A DNA stretch of 64,000 bases from Patescibacterium sp964487795 (GTDB taxonomy: Bacteria; Patescibacteriota; Patescibacteriia; Patescibacteriales; Patescibacteriaceae): NCBI GenBank assembly GCA_964487795.1, contig CAZASI010000002.1:186001-250000 (forward strand). Reading direction: 5' to 3'. The translations under genes and the position numbers were made by a program. Below, piece after piece: positions 15,051-22,762 of this stretch. Positions within the stretch are counted from its first letter, which is position 1; each line of letters opens with the position of its first letter. A model generated the notes under the pieces. That model saw only the letters and a list, made by a program, of their open reading frames with translations. It was not told the DNA's origin and searched no databases.

Positions 15051-16489
15051 ACGCTTTTGTGAAATACGCGCAAGGCTGATTTAATCTCTTCTTTACTAAA
15101 CACTCCAAAAATATACAAGGCAACACCGTAGGAGGCAGCTGATATAAGAATGGTGACTATTGGATTAAGATATTCCTTAAGAATATAGGTTAATATACCC
15201 ATCACTGTCGCTGCGGCGAGGACTTGTACAATCATGAGTAGGAGGGTTTTAATACGAAGTTTTGTAATGCTTGGTACGACTATAACGCCTAATACCAGCA
15301 TAACAATACTTGAAATAACTGTCGTGATACAAGCGCCTAACACTCCGTAACGCGGAATAAGAATAATATTAATTGCAGCGCTTAAAAACGCCGTGATGGT
15401 CATATTAACGGTATTACGTTTTTGACGGTCGCAGGCGTTAAGTAGTGATCCAATCGGGAAACCAACAAACATAAACGGCACGGCCAACATTGAGACCCGA
15501 AGTAACATTGCTGACTCGCCAAAATCATTTTTAAATAATAATACTATTTGATCGGCCAAAATAATTGCTCCGACGCTTAACGGGATTGAGATAAGTAAAC
15601 AATATTTAATTCCCTGTTCGAGGGCGACGGATAATTTTTCACGTGCGTTATGCCAGTATGAACTAAGTGTCGGATACAAAGATGCTACGAATGCCAATGG
15701 TAAAAACTGAAGAGCAATAATAATTTTAAATGGTACTTGATATAATCCAACGGCTCTATCCCCTGCTAATTTAAATAGTAAGACCGAGTCAAAGTACGTA
15801 TAAAAACGCTGCACAACGACAAACATACCAAAAGGCAAAGTTAGTTTTACCAAACTTCGAATCAAGACGGGATCCCAACGCGGCCAGGGTCCAATCTTCC
15901 AAACATTGCGAACTGTAAACATCGCGTAGAAAAAGTTAAACGCGCTCGCTAAAGCCAAGGTACTCATAAGCCAGGCAATACCCCAATCTTCTTTTAAGAT
16001 AAACAAACTGAGAACTAAAACAATAAGCTGGAACAAGACTGAAGAAATGCTTTCATATTTAAGATTATGAAAACCTCGTGCAACCGCAAAGAACGCATTG
16101 GTAAAACCGTCAAAGAGCATTGTAATACACGAAATATAAATAAGCTGCTTGACAATCGGTTCGTAATCCCAGAGTGTTGACCAAAGCACTAATGCGCCAA
16201 TCGTAATCAATGCCAAGGGCAATTTGAGCGCCATCACATTTGCTAAAATAGATTTAGCTTTTTCCGGGGCTTTAGAAACTTCGCGGGTAATAACATTTCC
16301 AATACCAAAATCAATAAAGATTCCAAAAATAGAAGTTACGGAAATCGCAAAATAATATAAACCCAAATCAGCCGCACCTAAGTAGCGGGCGTACAGAGTA
16401 AAGTAGCTTAAAGAGATGATTTTTTGCAAAACCAAAGCCAGTGTAAAATATGAAGTATTGCGGGCCAGTTGAGACATATAATCACGCAT
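15047..16489 (-). CDS. polysaccharide flippase (Wzx/MATE-like)
   Basis: 480 residues with about 13-14 membrane helices; N terminus MSQLARNTSYFTLALVLQKI and YARYLGAADLGLYYFAISV fit the polysaccharide biosynthesis (Wzx/RfbX) family, which flips undecaprenyl-linked oligosaccharide across the membrane. The true start may be the second Met (16477). First gene of the cluster that continues with GT4, GT2, DUF192 and the ligase-like gene. No clear promoter is visible between it and the rpsI terminator. Confidence 0.9.
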   Translation of the reverse strand: MRDYMSQLARNTSYFTLALVLQKIISLSYFTLYARYLGAADLGLYYFAISVTSIFGIFIDFGIGNVITREVSKAPEKAKSILANVMALKLPLALITIGALVLWSTLWDYEPIVKQLIYISCITMLFDGFTNAFFAVARGFHNLKYESISSVLFQLIVLVLSLFILKEDWGIAWLMSTLALASAFNFFYAMFTVRNVWKIGPWPRWDPVLIRSLVKLTLPFGMFVVVQRFYTYFDSVLLFKLAGDRAVGLYQVPFKIIIALQFLPLAFVASLYPTLSSYWHNAREKLSVALEQGIKYCLLISIPLSVGAIILADQIVLLFKNDFGESAMLLRVSMLAVPFMFVGFPIGSLLNACDRQKRNTVNMTITAFLSAAINIILIPRYGVLGACITTVISSIVMLVLGVIVVPSITKLRIKTLLLMIVQVLAAATVMGILTYILKEYLNPIVTILISAASYGVALYIFGVFSKEEIKSALRVFHKSV

Positions 16490-16518
16490 ATCCTAACATT
16501 TTTCGCCTAAATTCGCAA

Positions 16519-16550
16519 TAAAAAAACAGCCCCGAATAAACGGGACTGTT
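16519..16550 (-). terminator. rho-independent terminator of the ribosomal protein operon
   Basis: 10-bp stem (AACAGTCCCG with CGGGGCTGTT on the minus strand, one G-U pair), then T7. It lies 14 nt after the rpsI stop. Confidence 0.9.
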
Positions 16551-16563
16551 TTGGAAATATAAT

Positions 16564-17019
16564 TTAACGTTTGCTCCACTGTGGGGCGCGACGAGCGCGT
16601 TTCAAACCAGGTTTCTTTCTTTCTTTGGCGCGTGAGTCACGAGTCAATAAGCGCTGTGCTTTTAAGACTGGGCGTAATTCTTTATCAAGTTCAAGTAAGG
16701 TGCGGGCAATACCGTGACGAACTGCTTCAGCTTGTCCTTGCTTACCGCCGCCTTTAACACGTACTGTTACATCAAAAATGCCTTCCATGGCAACACTTTT
16801 AAAAGCTTCAACAACAACCATTTGCATTAACGGAGTGCGGAAGTATTCAACCATTGGCATATTGTTCACAGTGATAATGCCTTTGCCGCCTTTAAACAAG
16901 CGAACGCGAGCAGCGGCTGTCTTACGTTTGCCGGTTGCTTCAATATACACGCGTGAACTTGCTGGCGCGGCTTCTTTAACGGTTTTCTTTACTGGCTTTG
17001 CGGTTTTAGTTTCAGTCAT
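16564..17019 (-). CDS. rpsI: 30S ribosomal protein uS9
   Basis: 151 residues: a 20-residue Lys/Ala/Pro-rich N-terminal extension, then the uS9 domain (YIEATGKRKTAAARVRLFKG; GGGKQGQAEAVRHGIARTLL) and the classic C terminus RAPQWSKR, whose final Arg reaches the P-site tRNA in bacterial ribosomes. Last gene of the operon and 4 nt after rplM. Confidence 0.97.
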   Translation of the reverse strand: MTETKTAKPVKKTVKEAAPASSRVYIEATGKRKTAAARVRLFKGGKGIITVNNMPMVEYFRTPLMQMVVVEAFKSVAMEGIFDVTVRVKGGGKQGQAEAVRHGIARTLLELDKELRPVLKAQRLLTRDSRAKERKKPGLKRARRAPQWSKR

Positions 17020-17023
17020 ATGC

Positions 17024-17389
17024 TTATTTGATAATCAAACGCTTCATCATAGCAGTACGCAAACGGTTGTCTGGCAACATTTCTTTAACTGCTCGACGCA
17101 ATACTTCATCAGGACGAGCTGCAAAGATGTCAGACATTTTCTTGGTTTTTAAACCACCAGGATATCCGGAATAATGATGATACACTTTCTGATCCATTTT
17201 CTTACCACTAAAAGTTACTTTGCTTACATTAAGTACTTCAACAATATCTCCTTCGTCCTTATGCGGCTGGAAAGTCGCTTTGTGCTTTCCGCGAAGCAAG
17301 GTTGAAACTTTAACAGCCAAACGACCCAGGGCAATACCTGTTGCGTCTATACTTAGTCTATTTCTCATTAATGGAGTGGCTTTTGTCAT
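17024..17389 (-). CDS. rplM: 50S ribosomal protein uL13
   Basis: 121 residues, shorter than the usual 140-145. Core motifs LSIDATGIALGRLAVKVS, LLRGKHKATFQPHKDEGDIV, VYHHYSGYPGGLKTKK and PDEVLRRAVKEMLPDNRLRTAMMKRL are intact; the family's C-terminal tail is trimmed. The ATG at 17389 is 4 nt after the rplQ stop; an in-frame upstream start would overlap rplQ. Coupled with rpsI as in most bacteria. Confidence 0.97.
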   Translation of the reverse strand: MTKATPLMRNRLSIDATGIALGRLAVKVSTLLRGKHKATFQPHKDEGDIVEVLNVSKVTFSGKKMDQKVYHHYSGYPGGLKTKKMSDIFAARPDEVLRRAVKEMLPDNRLRTAMMKRLIIK

Positions 17390-17393
17390 ATGT

Positions 17394-17744
17394 TTATACA
17401 AGTTCAATCTGGACCATGACAGCGCCATCGCCTTGTCTATTGGTCAATTTAACAATACGGGTGTAGCCGCCTTTGCGATCTTTATATCGTGCACCCAATA
17501 CATCCATGGCTTTCTTAACGGCCAATGGTTGAGGTAAAGTGCTGATCAATTGGCGACGAGCGCTTAAATTCCCCTCTTTTGAAACCGTAATCAAGCGTTC
17601 AACTAAAGAGCGCACCGTTTTTGCTTTAGCTTGAGTAGTTTTAACTTTTTCATACATTAAAACACTAGCCGCAAGATTGCGAAGCATGAGCTCGCGCGGA
17701 GCTTTCTTTCTGTCTAAAATTTTTCCTGTATTACGGTGACGCAT
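17394..17744 (-). CDS. rplQ: 50S ribosomal protein bL17
   Basis: 116 residues, normal for the family. N terminus MRHRNTGKILDRKKAPRELM, then VKTTQAKAKTVRSLVERLI and the C-terminal GYTRIVKL. Located between rpoA and rplM as in the conserved alpha operon. Confidence 0.97.
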   Translation of the reverse strand: MRHRNTGKILDRKKAPRELMLRNLAASVLMYEKVKTTQAKAKTVRSLVERLITVSKEGNLSARRQLISTLPQPLAVKKAMDVLGARYKDRKGGYTRIVKLTNRQGDGAVMVQIELV

Positions 17745-17750
17745 ATCTGG

Positions 17751-18557
17751 TTATTTTTTCTTTGACTTAGGCTTCTCTTCATCCTCAACAACAACTTCTT
17801 CCTCAGCAGCTGCCTCAATGACTTCAGGAGCTTCTTCTTTAACCTCTTCTTCAATGACAGTACCGGCAGCAATATCTTTCAAACCTGAGAATTGATCAAT
17901 TAAAATTTGGTTGGCACTAGTAAAAGCGTCTTCAACTGAAATTGTTCCGTCGGTCAATACATCCAAAACCATTTTCTCCCAGTTAACCATTTTACCGACA
18001 CGAACGTTTTGAATTTCCAAAGCGACGTGTAAGACTGGTGAAAAAATAGCATCGATTTCAATATAACCAAGTTCTTTCTTGCCTTCTTCGCGAGTTTCAA
18101 TAGTTTCATAACCCATACCGCGACGAACAAAAATTTCAATGGTCAATTTACCGCTCATATCTGTGATATGGGCAATAACTGACTTCGGATTAACAATTTC
18201 AACTCCAGCTTGCTTTTCAATATCAGCTGCAGTTACAGCCTTTTCTCCAAAGGCAGATAGCGTTAAACGGGCTTCAGTAACATCTTCATCAAGTTTAAAA
18301 CGCACTTTTTTCAAATTTAGCATGATTTCCAAAACATCTTCTTTGATGTTTGGTAATGCCATAAATTCATGGCTGGCGCCTTCAATCTTAGCTCCGATAA
18401 CAGCAGTTCCCGGCAACGAAGCGAGCAGAACGCGACGCAAAGCGTTACCGATTGTTGTGCCGTAACCAGGTGCTAACGGCTCAATAATAATTTGAGCGCG
18501 GTTCACTTCCTCGGAAGCGACGATGGAAACTTTTTTTGGCAATGCTATTTTTTGCAT
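17751..18557 (-). CDS. rpoA: DNA-directed RNA polymerase subunit alpha, lacking the C-terminal domain
   Basis: 268 residues from MQKIALPKKV. The N-terminal assembly domain is complete (PGYGTTIGNALRRVLLASLPG at 30-50; about 1-228). After residue 230 the protein has only an acidic tail ending in KPKSKKK. The helix-hairpin-helix C-terminal domain that contacts UP elements and activators is absent, compared with about 329 residues in E. coli. The frame is closed by a normal stop 6 nt before rplQ and there is no frameshifted remnant. A small GCCC/GGGC hairpin sits between rpsD and rpoA. Confidence 0.97.
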   Translation of the reverse strand: MQKIALPKKVSIVASEEVNRAQIIIEPLAPGYGTTIGNALRRVLLASLPGTAVIGAKIEGASHEFMALPNIKEDVLEIMLNLKKVRFKLDEDVTEARLTLSAFGEKAVTAADIEKQAGVEIVNPKSVIAHITDMSGKLTIEIFVRRGMGYETIETREEGKKELGYIEIDAIFSPVLHVALEIQNVRVGKMVNWEKMVLDVLTDGTISVEDAFTSANQILIDQFSGLKDIAAGTVIEEEVKEEAPEVIEAAAEEEVVVEDEEKPKSKKK

Positions 18558-18596
18558 ATGGCTTATGTGCGTGCCCAAAGGGCGTTTAAAAGCAAA

Positions 18597-19121
18597 TTAA
18601 CGTGAGTAAAATTCAACAATCAACTGACTGGCAACCGACTGATCCAAATCATCTTTTTTCGGTTCATGCAGTACTTTACCGGACATTTCAGCTGCGTCAA
18701 AGGTAATCCAACTCGGTAATGTCGCCTTTTTCAAGCGTTCAGCCAAATCATGATATGGTTTCTTGTCTTTCTTGTTTTTTCTGACAGCAATAACATCATT
18801 GGCTTTGACTTGGTATGAAGGAATGTTTACCTTGCTGCCGTTAACTGTAAAGTGCGCATGGCTGACCATTTGGCGTGATTGCTTGCGAGTAATGGCCAAA
18901 CCAAAGCGAAATACAACGTTATCAAGACGCATTTCTAACAAACGGAGCAAGTTTTCTCCGGCGTCCCCGCCCTTTTTCTGACCCTTCAAGAAAGTCAATT
19001 TAAATTGCTTTTCGCGAAGACCATACATCTCCTTGGCCTTTTGCTTTTCACGCAATTGAAGACCGTAGGTGCTTTGTTTCTTGGGGCGAGCTGATCCGCC
19101 TGGTTTTGCTAGTGGTGACAT
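18597..19121 (-). CDS. rpsD: 30S ribosomal protein uS4 (short N terminus)
   Basis: 174 residues against about 205 usually. The protein starts with KPGGSARPKKQSTYGLQL, which corresponds to about residue 35 of E. coli uS4; the usual N-terminal module, Cys-rich in many bacteria, is missing. The S4 RNA-binding domain is intact (MRLDNVVFRFGLAITRKQSRQMVSHAHFTVNG). Only 19 nt separate it from rpsK, so there is no room for a longer start. uS4 is an early 16S binder and in many bacteria an operon regulator. Confidence 0.95.
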   Translation of the reverse strand: MSPLAKPGGSARPKKQSTYGLQLREKQKAKEMYGLREKQFKLTFLKGQKKGGDAGENLLRLLEMRLDNVVFRFGLAITRKQSRQMVSHAHFTVNGSKVNIPSYQVKANDVIAVRKNKKDKKPYHDLAERLKKATLPSWITFDAAEMSGKVLHEPKKDDLDQSVASQLIVEFYSR

Positions 19122-19140
19122 AATATTATTATCTGTGGTC

Positions 19141-19689
19141 TTAAACGCGACGCGGTTTGCGAGCGCGGCAACCGTTATGCGGTAAAGGAGTTATATCTTT
19201 AATATAAGTAATATTCAAGCCGTTGGCATTCAAGGCACGAACCGCTGACTCACGACCGGTGCCAACACCTTTAACAAAAACTTTAACTTCAGACAATCCG
19301 TATTCTTCCTTAGCTTTTTCAACAGCAATACGAGTAATGATTTGAGCGGCATACGGAGTTGCCTTTTTCGGACCCTTAAATCCGGCTAAACCGGCATTGG
19401 CCCAAGACAACACGTTACCGTCATTGTCGGTCAAAGTAATAACCGTATTGTTGTAAGTTGAACGTACAAAAGCTTTACCGGCCGTAACGCGCTTCTTTTC
19501 ACCTTTCTTCTTGCGCTTACCTTTAATCGGAGTGCGGCTGGCTTTTTGCTTTTCTAATTTCTTTTTAATTTCATCAGGCAATTCTTCCGGTTTGCCAGCA
19601 TCATCACCTTTGCGTTCAGCAACAGCCTCTTCCGGTACTTCTACCGCAGTTGTTTCTTCTGTTTCAGTTGTCTTGGTTTCTTCAGTCAT
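19141..19689 (-). CDS. rpsK: 30S ribosomal protein uS11 with long N-terminal extension
   Basis: 182 residues against about 129 usually. Residues 1-44 are an acidic Thr/Glu-rich extension, 45-67 are Lys/Arg-rich, and the uS11 domain begins near 66 (GKAFVRSTYNNTVITLTDNDG; GFKGPKKATPYAAQ; GVGTGRESAVRALNANGL; HNGCRARKPRRV). The core is complete. The extension is in frame and uninterrupted; no better internal ATG is present. Confidence 0.96.
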   Translation of the reverse strand: MTEETKTTETEETTAVEVPEEAVAERKGDDAGKPEELPDEIKKKLEKQKASRTPIKGKRKKKGEKKRVTAGKAFVRSTYNNTVITLTDNDGNVLSWANAGLAGFKGPKKATPYAAQIITRIAVEKAKEEYGLSEVKVFVKGVGTGRESAVRALNANGLNITYIKDITPLPHNGCRARKPRRV

Positions 19690-19702
19690 AGGTGTTACTT
19701 AA

Positions 19703-20095
19703 TTAAGTCTTTTGAGCAGACATCTTCTTACCTGAAGTTGCTGTGCGACGAACATTACCGCGAACTGTGCGGTTGTTTGTTTTTGTGCGCTGTCCGCGAA
19801 CTGGTAGATGTTTGGCATGGCGAGAACCGCGGTAGGCGCCGATATCTTTCAAGCGCTTAACGTTAGCAGAAACTTCGCGACGCAAATCGCCTTCAACTTT
19901 CATATCCTTTTCAATCAAAGCACGCAAGCGATTAACGTCTTCTTCCTTTAAATCCTTCACTCGGATACTGCCGTTGACCTTGGCCTTGTCTAAAATGTTG
20001 TTCGCAGTGATACGTCCAATACCAAAAATATACGTTAAAGCTATTTCAACGCGTTTTTCATTCGGGATAACTACACCGGCGATACGTACGGCCAT
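19703..20095 (-). CDS. rpsM: 30S ribosomal protein uS13
   Basis: 130 residues: AVRIAGVVIPNEKRVEIALTYIFGIG start, helix-two-turn-helix, and C-terminal RGSRHAKHLPVRGQRTKTNNRT that reaches the tRNAs. Normal family length plus a short basic tail. Confidence 0.97.
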   Translation of the reverse strand: MAVRIAGVVIPNEKRVEIALTYIFGIGRITANNILDKAKVNGSIRVKDLKEEDVNRLRALIEKDMKVEGDLRREVSANVKRLKDIGAYRGSRHAKHLPVRGQRTKTNNRTVRGNVRRTATSGKKMSAQKT

Positions 20096-20118
20096 ACAAT
20101 AAATAATAGTTTAAAAAA

Positions 20119-20232
20119 TTAACCTTGGCGCTGCTTATGTTTAGGAGTCTTGCACAAAACCATCACTCGTCCTTTACGACGAATTGTTTTACAGTCTTTG
20201 CAGATTTTCTTTACGGAAGCGCGTACTTTCAT
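20119..20232 (-). CDS. rpmJ: 50S ribosomal protein bL36
   Basis: A 37-residue frame, MKVRASVKKICKDCKTIRRK then GRVMVLCKTPKHKQRQG. Zinc ligands Cys11, Cys14, Cys27 and His32 are in place, so this is the zinc-binding form. Between infA (8 nt upstream) and rpsM, the conserved position. Confidence 0.96.
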   Translation of the reverse strand: MKVRASVKKICKDCKTIRRKGRVMVLCKTPKHKQRQG

Positions 20233-20240
20233 GTGATAGA

Positions 20241-20465
20241 TTACAGTCTGTAAGTAATACGACCCTTACTTAGATCATACGGACTCATTTCAACCTTAAC
20301 GCGGTCGCCGGGAGCAATGCGAATTTTAAACATCCGCATTTTACCGGATAAGTGAGCCAAGATCTCATGGCCGTTTTCAAGTTTTACTCTAAAAGTGGCG
20401 GCAGGCATAAGTTCAAGAACTTCGCCTTCCATCTCTATAAAGTCTTTTGAATTGTTCTCAGTCAT
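20241..20465 (-). CDS. infA: translation initiation factor IF-1
   Basis: 74 residues, one OB-fold: FIEMEGEVLELMPAATFRVKL, GHEILAHLSGKMRMFKIRI, GDRVKVEMSPYDLSKGRITYR. Binds the A site of the small subunit at initiation. First gene of the operon, with its promoter at 20565-20593 and a terminator-like hairpin (20475-20505) directly before the start. Confidence 0.97.
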   Translation of the reverse strand: MTENNSKDFIEMEGEVLELMPAATFRVKLENGHEILAHLSGKMRMFKIRIAPGDRVKVEMSPYDLSKGRITYRL

Positions 20466-20474
20466 TTAAACAAT

Positions 20475-20505
20475 AAAAATTTTGGTAAATCCAATCTACC
20501 AAAAT
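20475..20505 (-). promoter_or_regulatory. terminator-like leader hairpin before infA
   Basis: On the minus strand TTTTGGTA pairs with TACCAAAA (20480-20487/20497-20504) and is followed by T5 ten nt before the infA ATG. It has the form of an attenuator or leader terminator. A short frame of 11 codons (20512-20547) precedes it in the same leader. Regulation is inferred, not shown. Confidence 0.5.
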
Positions 20506-20564
20506 CTTCCCTTAGTAAATATAGGAGAAATTTAATGATTTCAACATTTTTTACGTGTAAAGCT

Positions 20565-20593
20565 ATTATAGAGGTAATCTAATTTAGTGTCAA
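20565..20593 (-). promoter_or_regulatory. perfect consensus sigma70 promoter of the infA ribosomal operon
   Basis: Minus strand: -35 TTGACA (20588-20593), 17-bp spacer, -10 TATAAT (20565-20570), all 12 positions consensus. Start expected near 20558. Confidence 0.9.
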
Positions 20594-20643
20594 GCATTTC
20601 GACTGGGTAGCTTTCAATATAATAATTTACTTAATATTAGCCA

Positions 20644-22434
20644 TTATTTAAGAATAGCCTTAATGCGTCTAATTCCGGCTGATGAGCTCTCTTCTTTGCT
20701 TATCTCAAAAGTTCCTAATTCTCGAGTATTTTCAACATGAGGACCACCGCAGATTTCCTTACTAAAATAGTTTGGCTCCTCGCCAACAAAATACACCTTC
20801 ACCATCTGTTCATACTTAGAATCAAAGATTCCCGTCGCCCCAATCTCACGAGCTTTTTCGAGCTCCATTTCCTCATAATGAACAGGAAGCTCCGCTTGAA
20901 TCGCATCGTTCACAATATCCTCTACCTTCTTAATTTGTTCATCAGTCATTTTCTCAGGATGCGGAAAATCTAAACGAAGACGTTCTCCGGTGATATTACT
21001 GCCTTTTTGGTAGATATGTTCTCCCAACACCTTTTTTAAAGCTGCAAGCAGTAAGTGAGTTGCTGTGTGTAACTTTGTAGTTTCTACGCTGTGATCAGCC
21101 AGTCCCCCTTTGAATTTACCTGCTGAGGCAGTTCGAGACAAAGCTTGATGCTTTTCCAACTCTTCATAAAAACCTTTTTCATCAACTTGAACATCTTTTT
21201 CTTTAGCGAGTTCAATAGTCATTTCAATCGGGAAACCATAGCTTTGGTACAAATCAAAGGCCTCAATTCCGCTGATTGTGTCCCCTAACTTAACAAACTC
21301 TTTCTCGCCCTTTTCTAAAGTGGTTTGAAATTTCGCTTCTTCTTTATTTAACTGATCAATTATAAAAGCTTTATTATTTTTAAGTTCCGGATATACTCCT
21401 GAATAATGTGAAATGTATATCTCTGAAATTAAATGTGTCCACTCTGTTGAAGAAATTCCGAGTTGACGTCCGAAACGAATGGCGCGGCGAATTAAACGAC
21501 GAACAATATAACCCTGGTCAGTATTGGCAGGTCCAATCCCTTTTTCGTCACCCATGATAAAAGTCGCTGCCTTTAAGTGATCCGCAATAATTTCAAAGGG
21601 CCGCGAAACATCGGAATACTTTTTGCCTGACAATTCTTCAATCTTTAGAATCGCGTCATTAAATAGATCGGTTTCAAAAATATTTGGTTTGTCTTGAGTA
21701 ACCATACAAAGTCTTTCAAGTCCTCCACCAAAGTCAACGTTCTTATTATTCAGTTCCTTCCAACCATTTTCAGTTTTCTGGTATTGCATAAATACTGAAT
21801 TGCCGATTTCAATATATTTTCCGCAATCACAGTTAATATGACATTCTGCTCCGAATTTTGTGTCATGCACTTTACCGGTATCATAAAACGTTTCAGAGTC
21901 CGGCCCGCCTAATTCTCCAATTGCATCGCCTCTCTGCCACCAGTTTTTTTCAATATATTCGAAGATCCGGTTCTCGTCATGAACGCCGTATTTATTAAAA
22001 ATTTGTTTTACAATTTCTATGGACTCAGTATCTTTAGGAATCTGACCGTCCTTTGAGCCAGCATAAACACTTTGATATAAACGTTTTGGATCAAGCTTTA
22101 ACTCATCGATCAAAAACTCATACCACCAGTTTAATTGTTCTGATTTCCAATAATCGCCCAAAGACCAGTTGCCGAGCATTTCAAAAAAGGTGTTATGACG
22201 ATTATCACCAACTTCATCAATATCTTCAGTACGAAAAGATTTTTGGCTGTTCACGAGTTTATCACCGGCCGGATGCTTTGCTCCCAATAAATAAGGAACC
22301 AAAGGAAACATTCCAGAGTTTACAAATAACAGGGTTGAGTCATTTTCCGGTAGCAAAGAAGCACTCGGGATACGTACATGTCCCCTCTCTTCGAAAAATG
22401 TTAGATATTTTTTCCTAATTTCTGTTGACTTCAT
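20644..22434 (-). CDS. alaS: alanine--tRNA ligase, form without C-terminal domain
   Basis: 596 residues against about 870 in E. coli. The aminoacylation core is complete (MKSTEIRKKYLTFFEERGH, LVNSQKSFRTEDIDEVG, motif 2 and HNTFFEMLGNWSLGDYW). The editing domain has the metal motif HTATH (His456, His460) and CGGPH (Cys562, His566). The protein then ends at RRIKAILK, so the DHHA1/C-Ala oligomerisation domain is absent. The stop is followed by intergenic DNA with no remnant in another frame. The enzyme charges tRNA-Ala and can clear Ser/Gly mischarging. Confidence 0.97.
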   Translation of the reverse strand: MKSTEIRKKYLTFFEERGHVRIPSASLLPENDSTLLFVNSGMFPLVPYLLGAKHPAGDKLVNSQKSFRTEDIDEVGDNRHNTFFEMLGNWSLGDYWKSEQLNWWYEFLIDELKLDPKRLYQSVYAGSKDGQIPKDTESIEIVKQIFNKYGVHDENRIFEYIEKNWWQRGDAIGELGGPDSETFYDTGKVHDTKFGAECHINCDCGKYIEIGNSVFMQYQKTENGWKELNNKNVDFGGGLERLCMVTQDKPNIFETDLFNDAILKIEELSGKKYSDVSRPFEIIADHLKAATFIMGDEKGIGPANTDQGYIVRRLIRRAIRFGRQLGISSTEWTHLISEIYISHYSGVYPELKNNKAFIIDQLNKEEAKFQTTLEKGEKEFVKLGDTISGIEAFDLYQSYGFPIEMTIELAKEKDVQVDEKGFYEELEKHQALSRTASAGKFKGGLADHSVETTKLHTATHLLLAALKKVLGEHIYQKGSNITGERLRLDFPHPEKMTDEQIKKVEDIVNDAIQAELPVHYEEMELEKAREIGATGIFDSKYEQMVKVYFVGEEPNYFSKEICGGPHVENTRELGTFEISKEESSSAGIRRIKAILK

Positions 22435-22517
22435 ATATATTGACTTTATCGGTTTTTGCAGATATTATCAAGCCAGTTCAAATTTGAGTAGCTATTTTAA
22501 AATATAATAATAAGCCA

Positions 22518-22712
22518 ATGCAATTTAGCTTTATCGATACCCAAGAAATATTTAAAAAAGATTCAGCTCCAAACTCATTACTAAAAAGTAAGATGGGAAA
22601 TGACGTGTTTAGTCAAGATACTGGCCTTCGAGTGCATGTTAATCCAAAACTTGGCAGCGCCGAGGAAATAGAGAAACATAAGCCTCAGGGCTTAGAAGAT
22701 TCTCCTTTTTAG
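22518..22712 (+). CDS. small hypothetical protein (64 aa)
   Basis: 64 residues, polar and lysine-rich, no membrane helix. Family unknown. A TATAAT box (22503-22508) ends 9 nt before the ATG, suggesting a leaderless mRNA, but the -35 is poor. It is divergent from alaS and ends just before the promoter of the candidate RNA. Confidence 0.5.
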   Translation: MQFSFIDTQEIFKKDSAPNSLLKSKMGNDVFSQDTGLRVHVNPKLGSAEEIEKHKPQGLEDSPF

Positions 22713-22727
22713 GCAAATCAGCACATA

Positions 22728-22756
22728 TTGACATTCTTATGTGTTAGCGATAGTAT
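22728..22756 (+). promoter_or_regulatory. sigma70-type promoter of the candidate 390-nt RNA
   Basis: -35 TTGACA (22728-22733), 17-bp spacer, -10 TAGTAT (22751-22756); start expected near 22763. Confidence 0.65.
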
Positions 22757-22762
22757 CAAAAT

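Noticed and set aside
12832..16489. LPS O-antigen locus
   Set aside because: Ligase, flippase and GT genes are present, but no lipid A or LPS core genes are in the window; a generic surface glycan is safer.
20512..20547. 11-codon leader peptide as a gene
   Set aside because: No ribosome binding site and no evident regulatory codon run; kept only as part of the leader finding.
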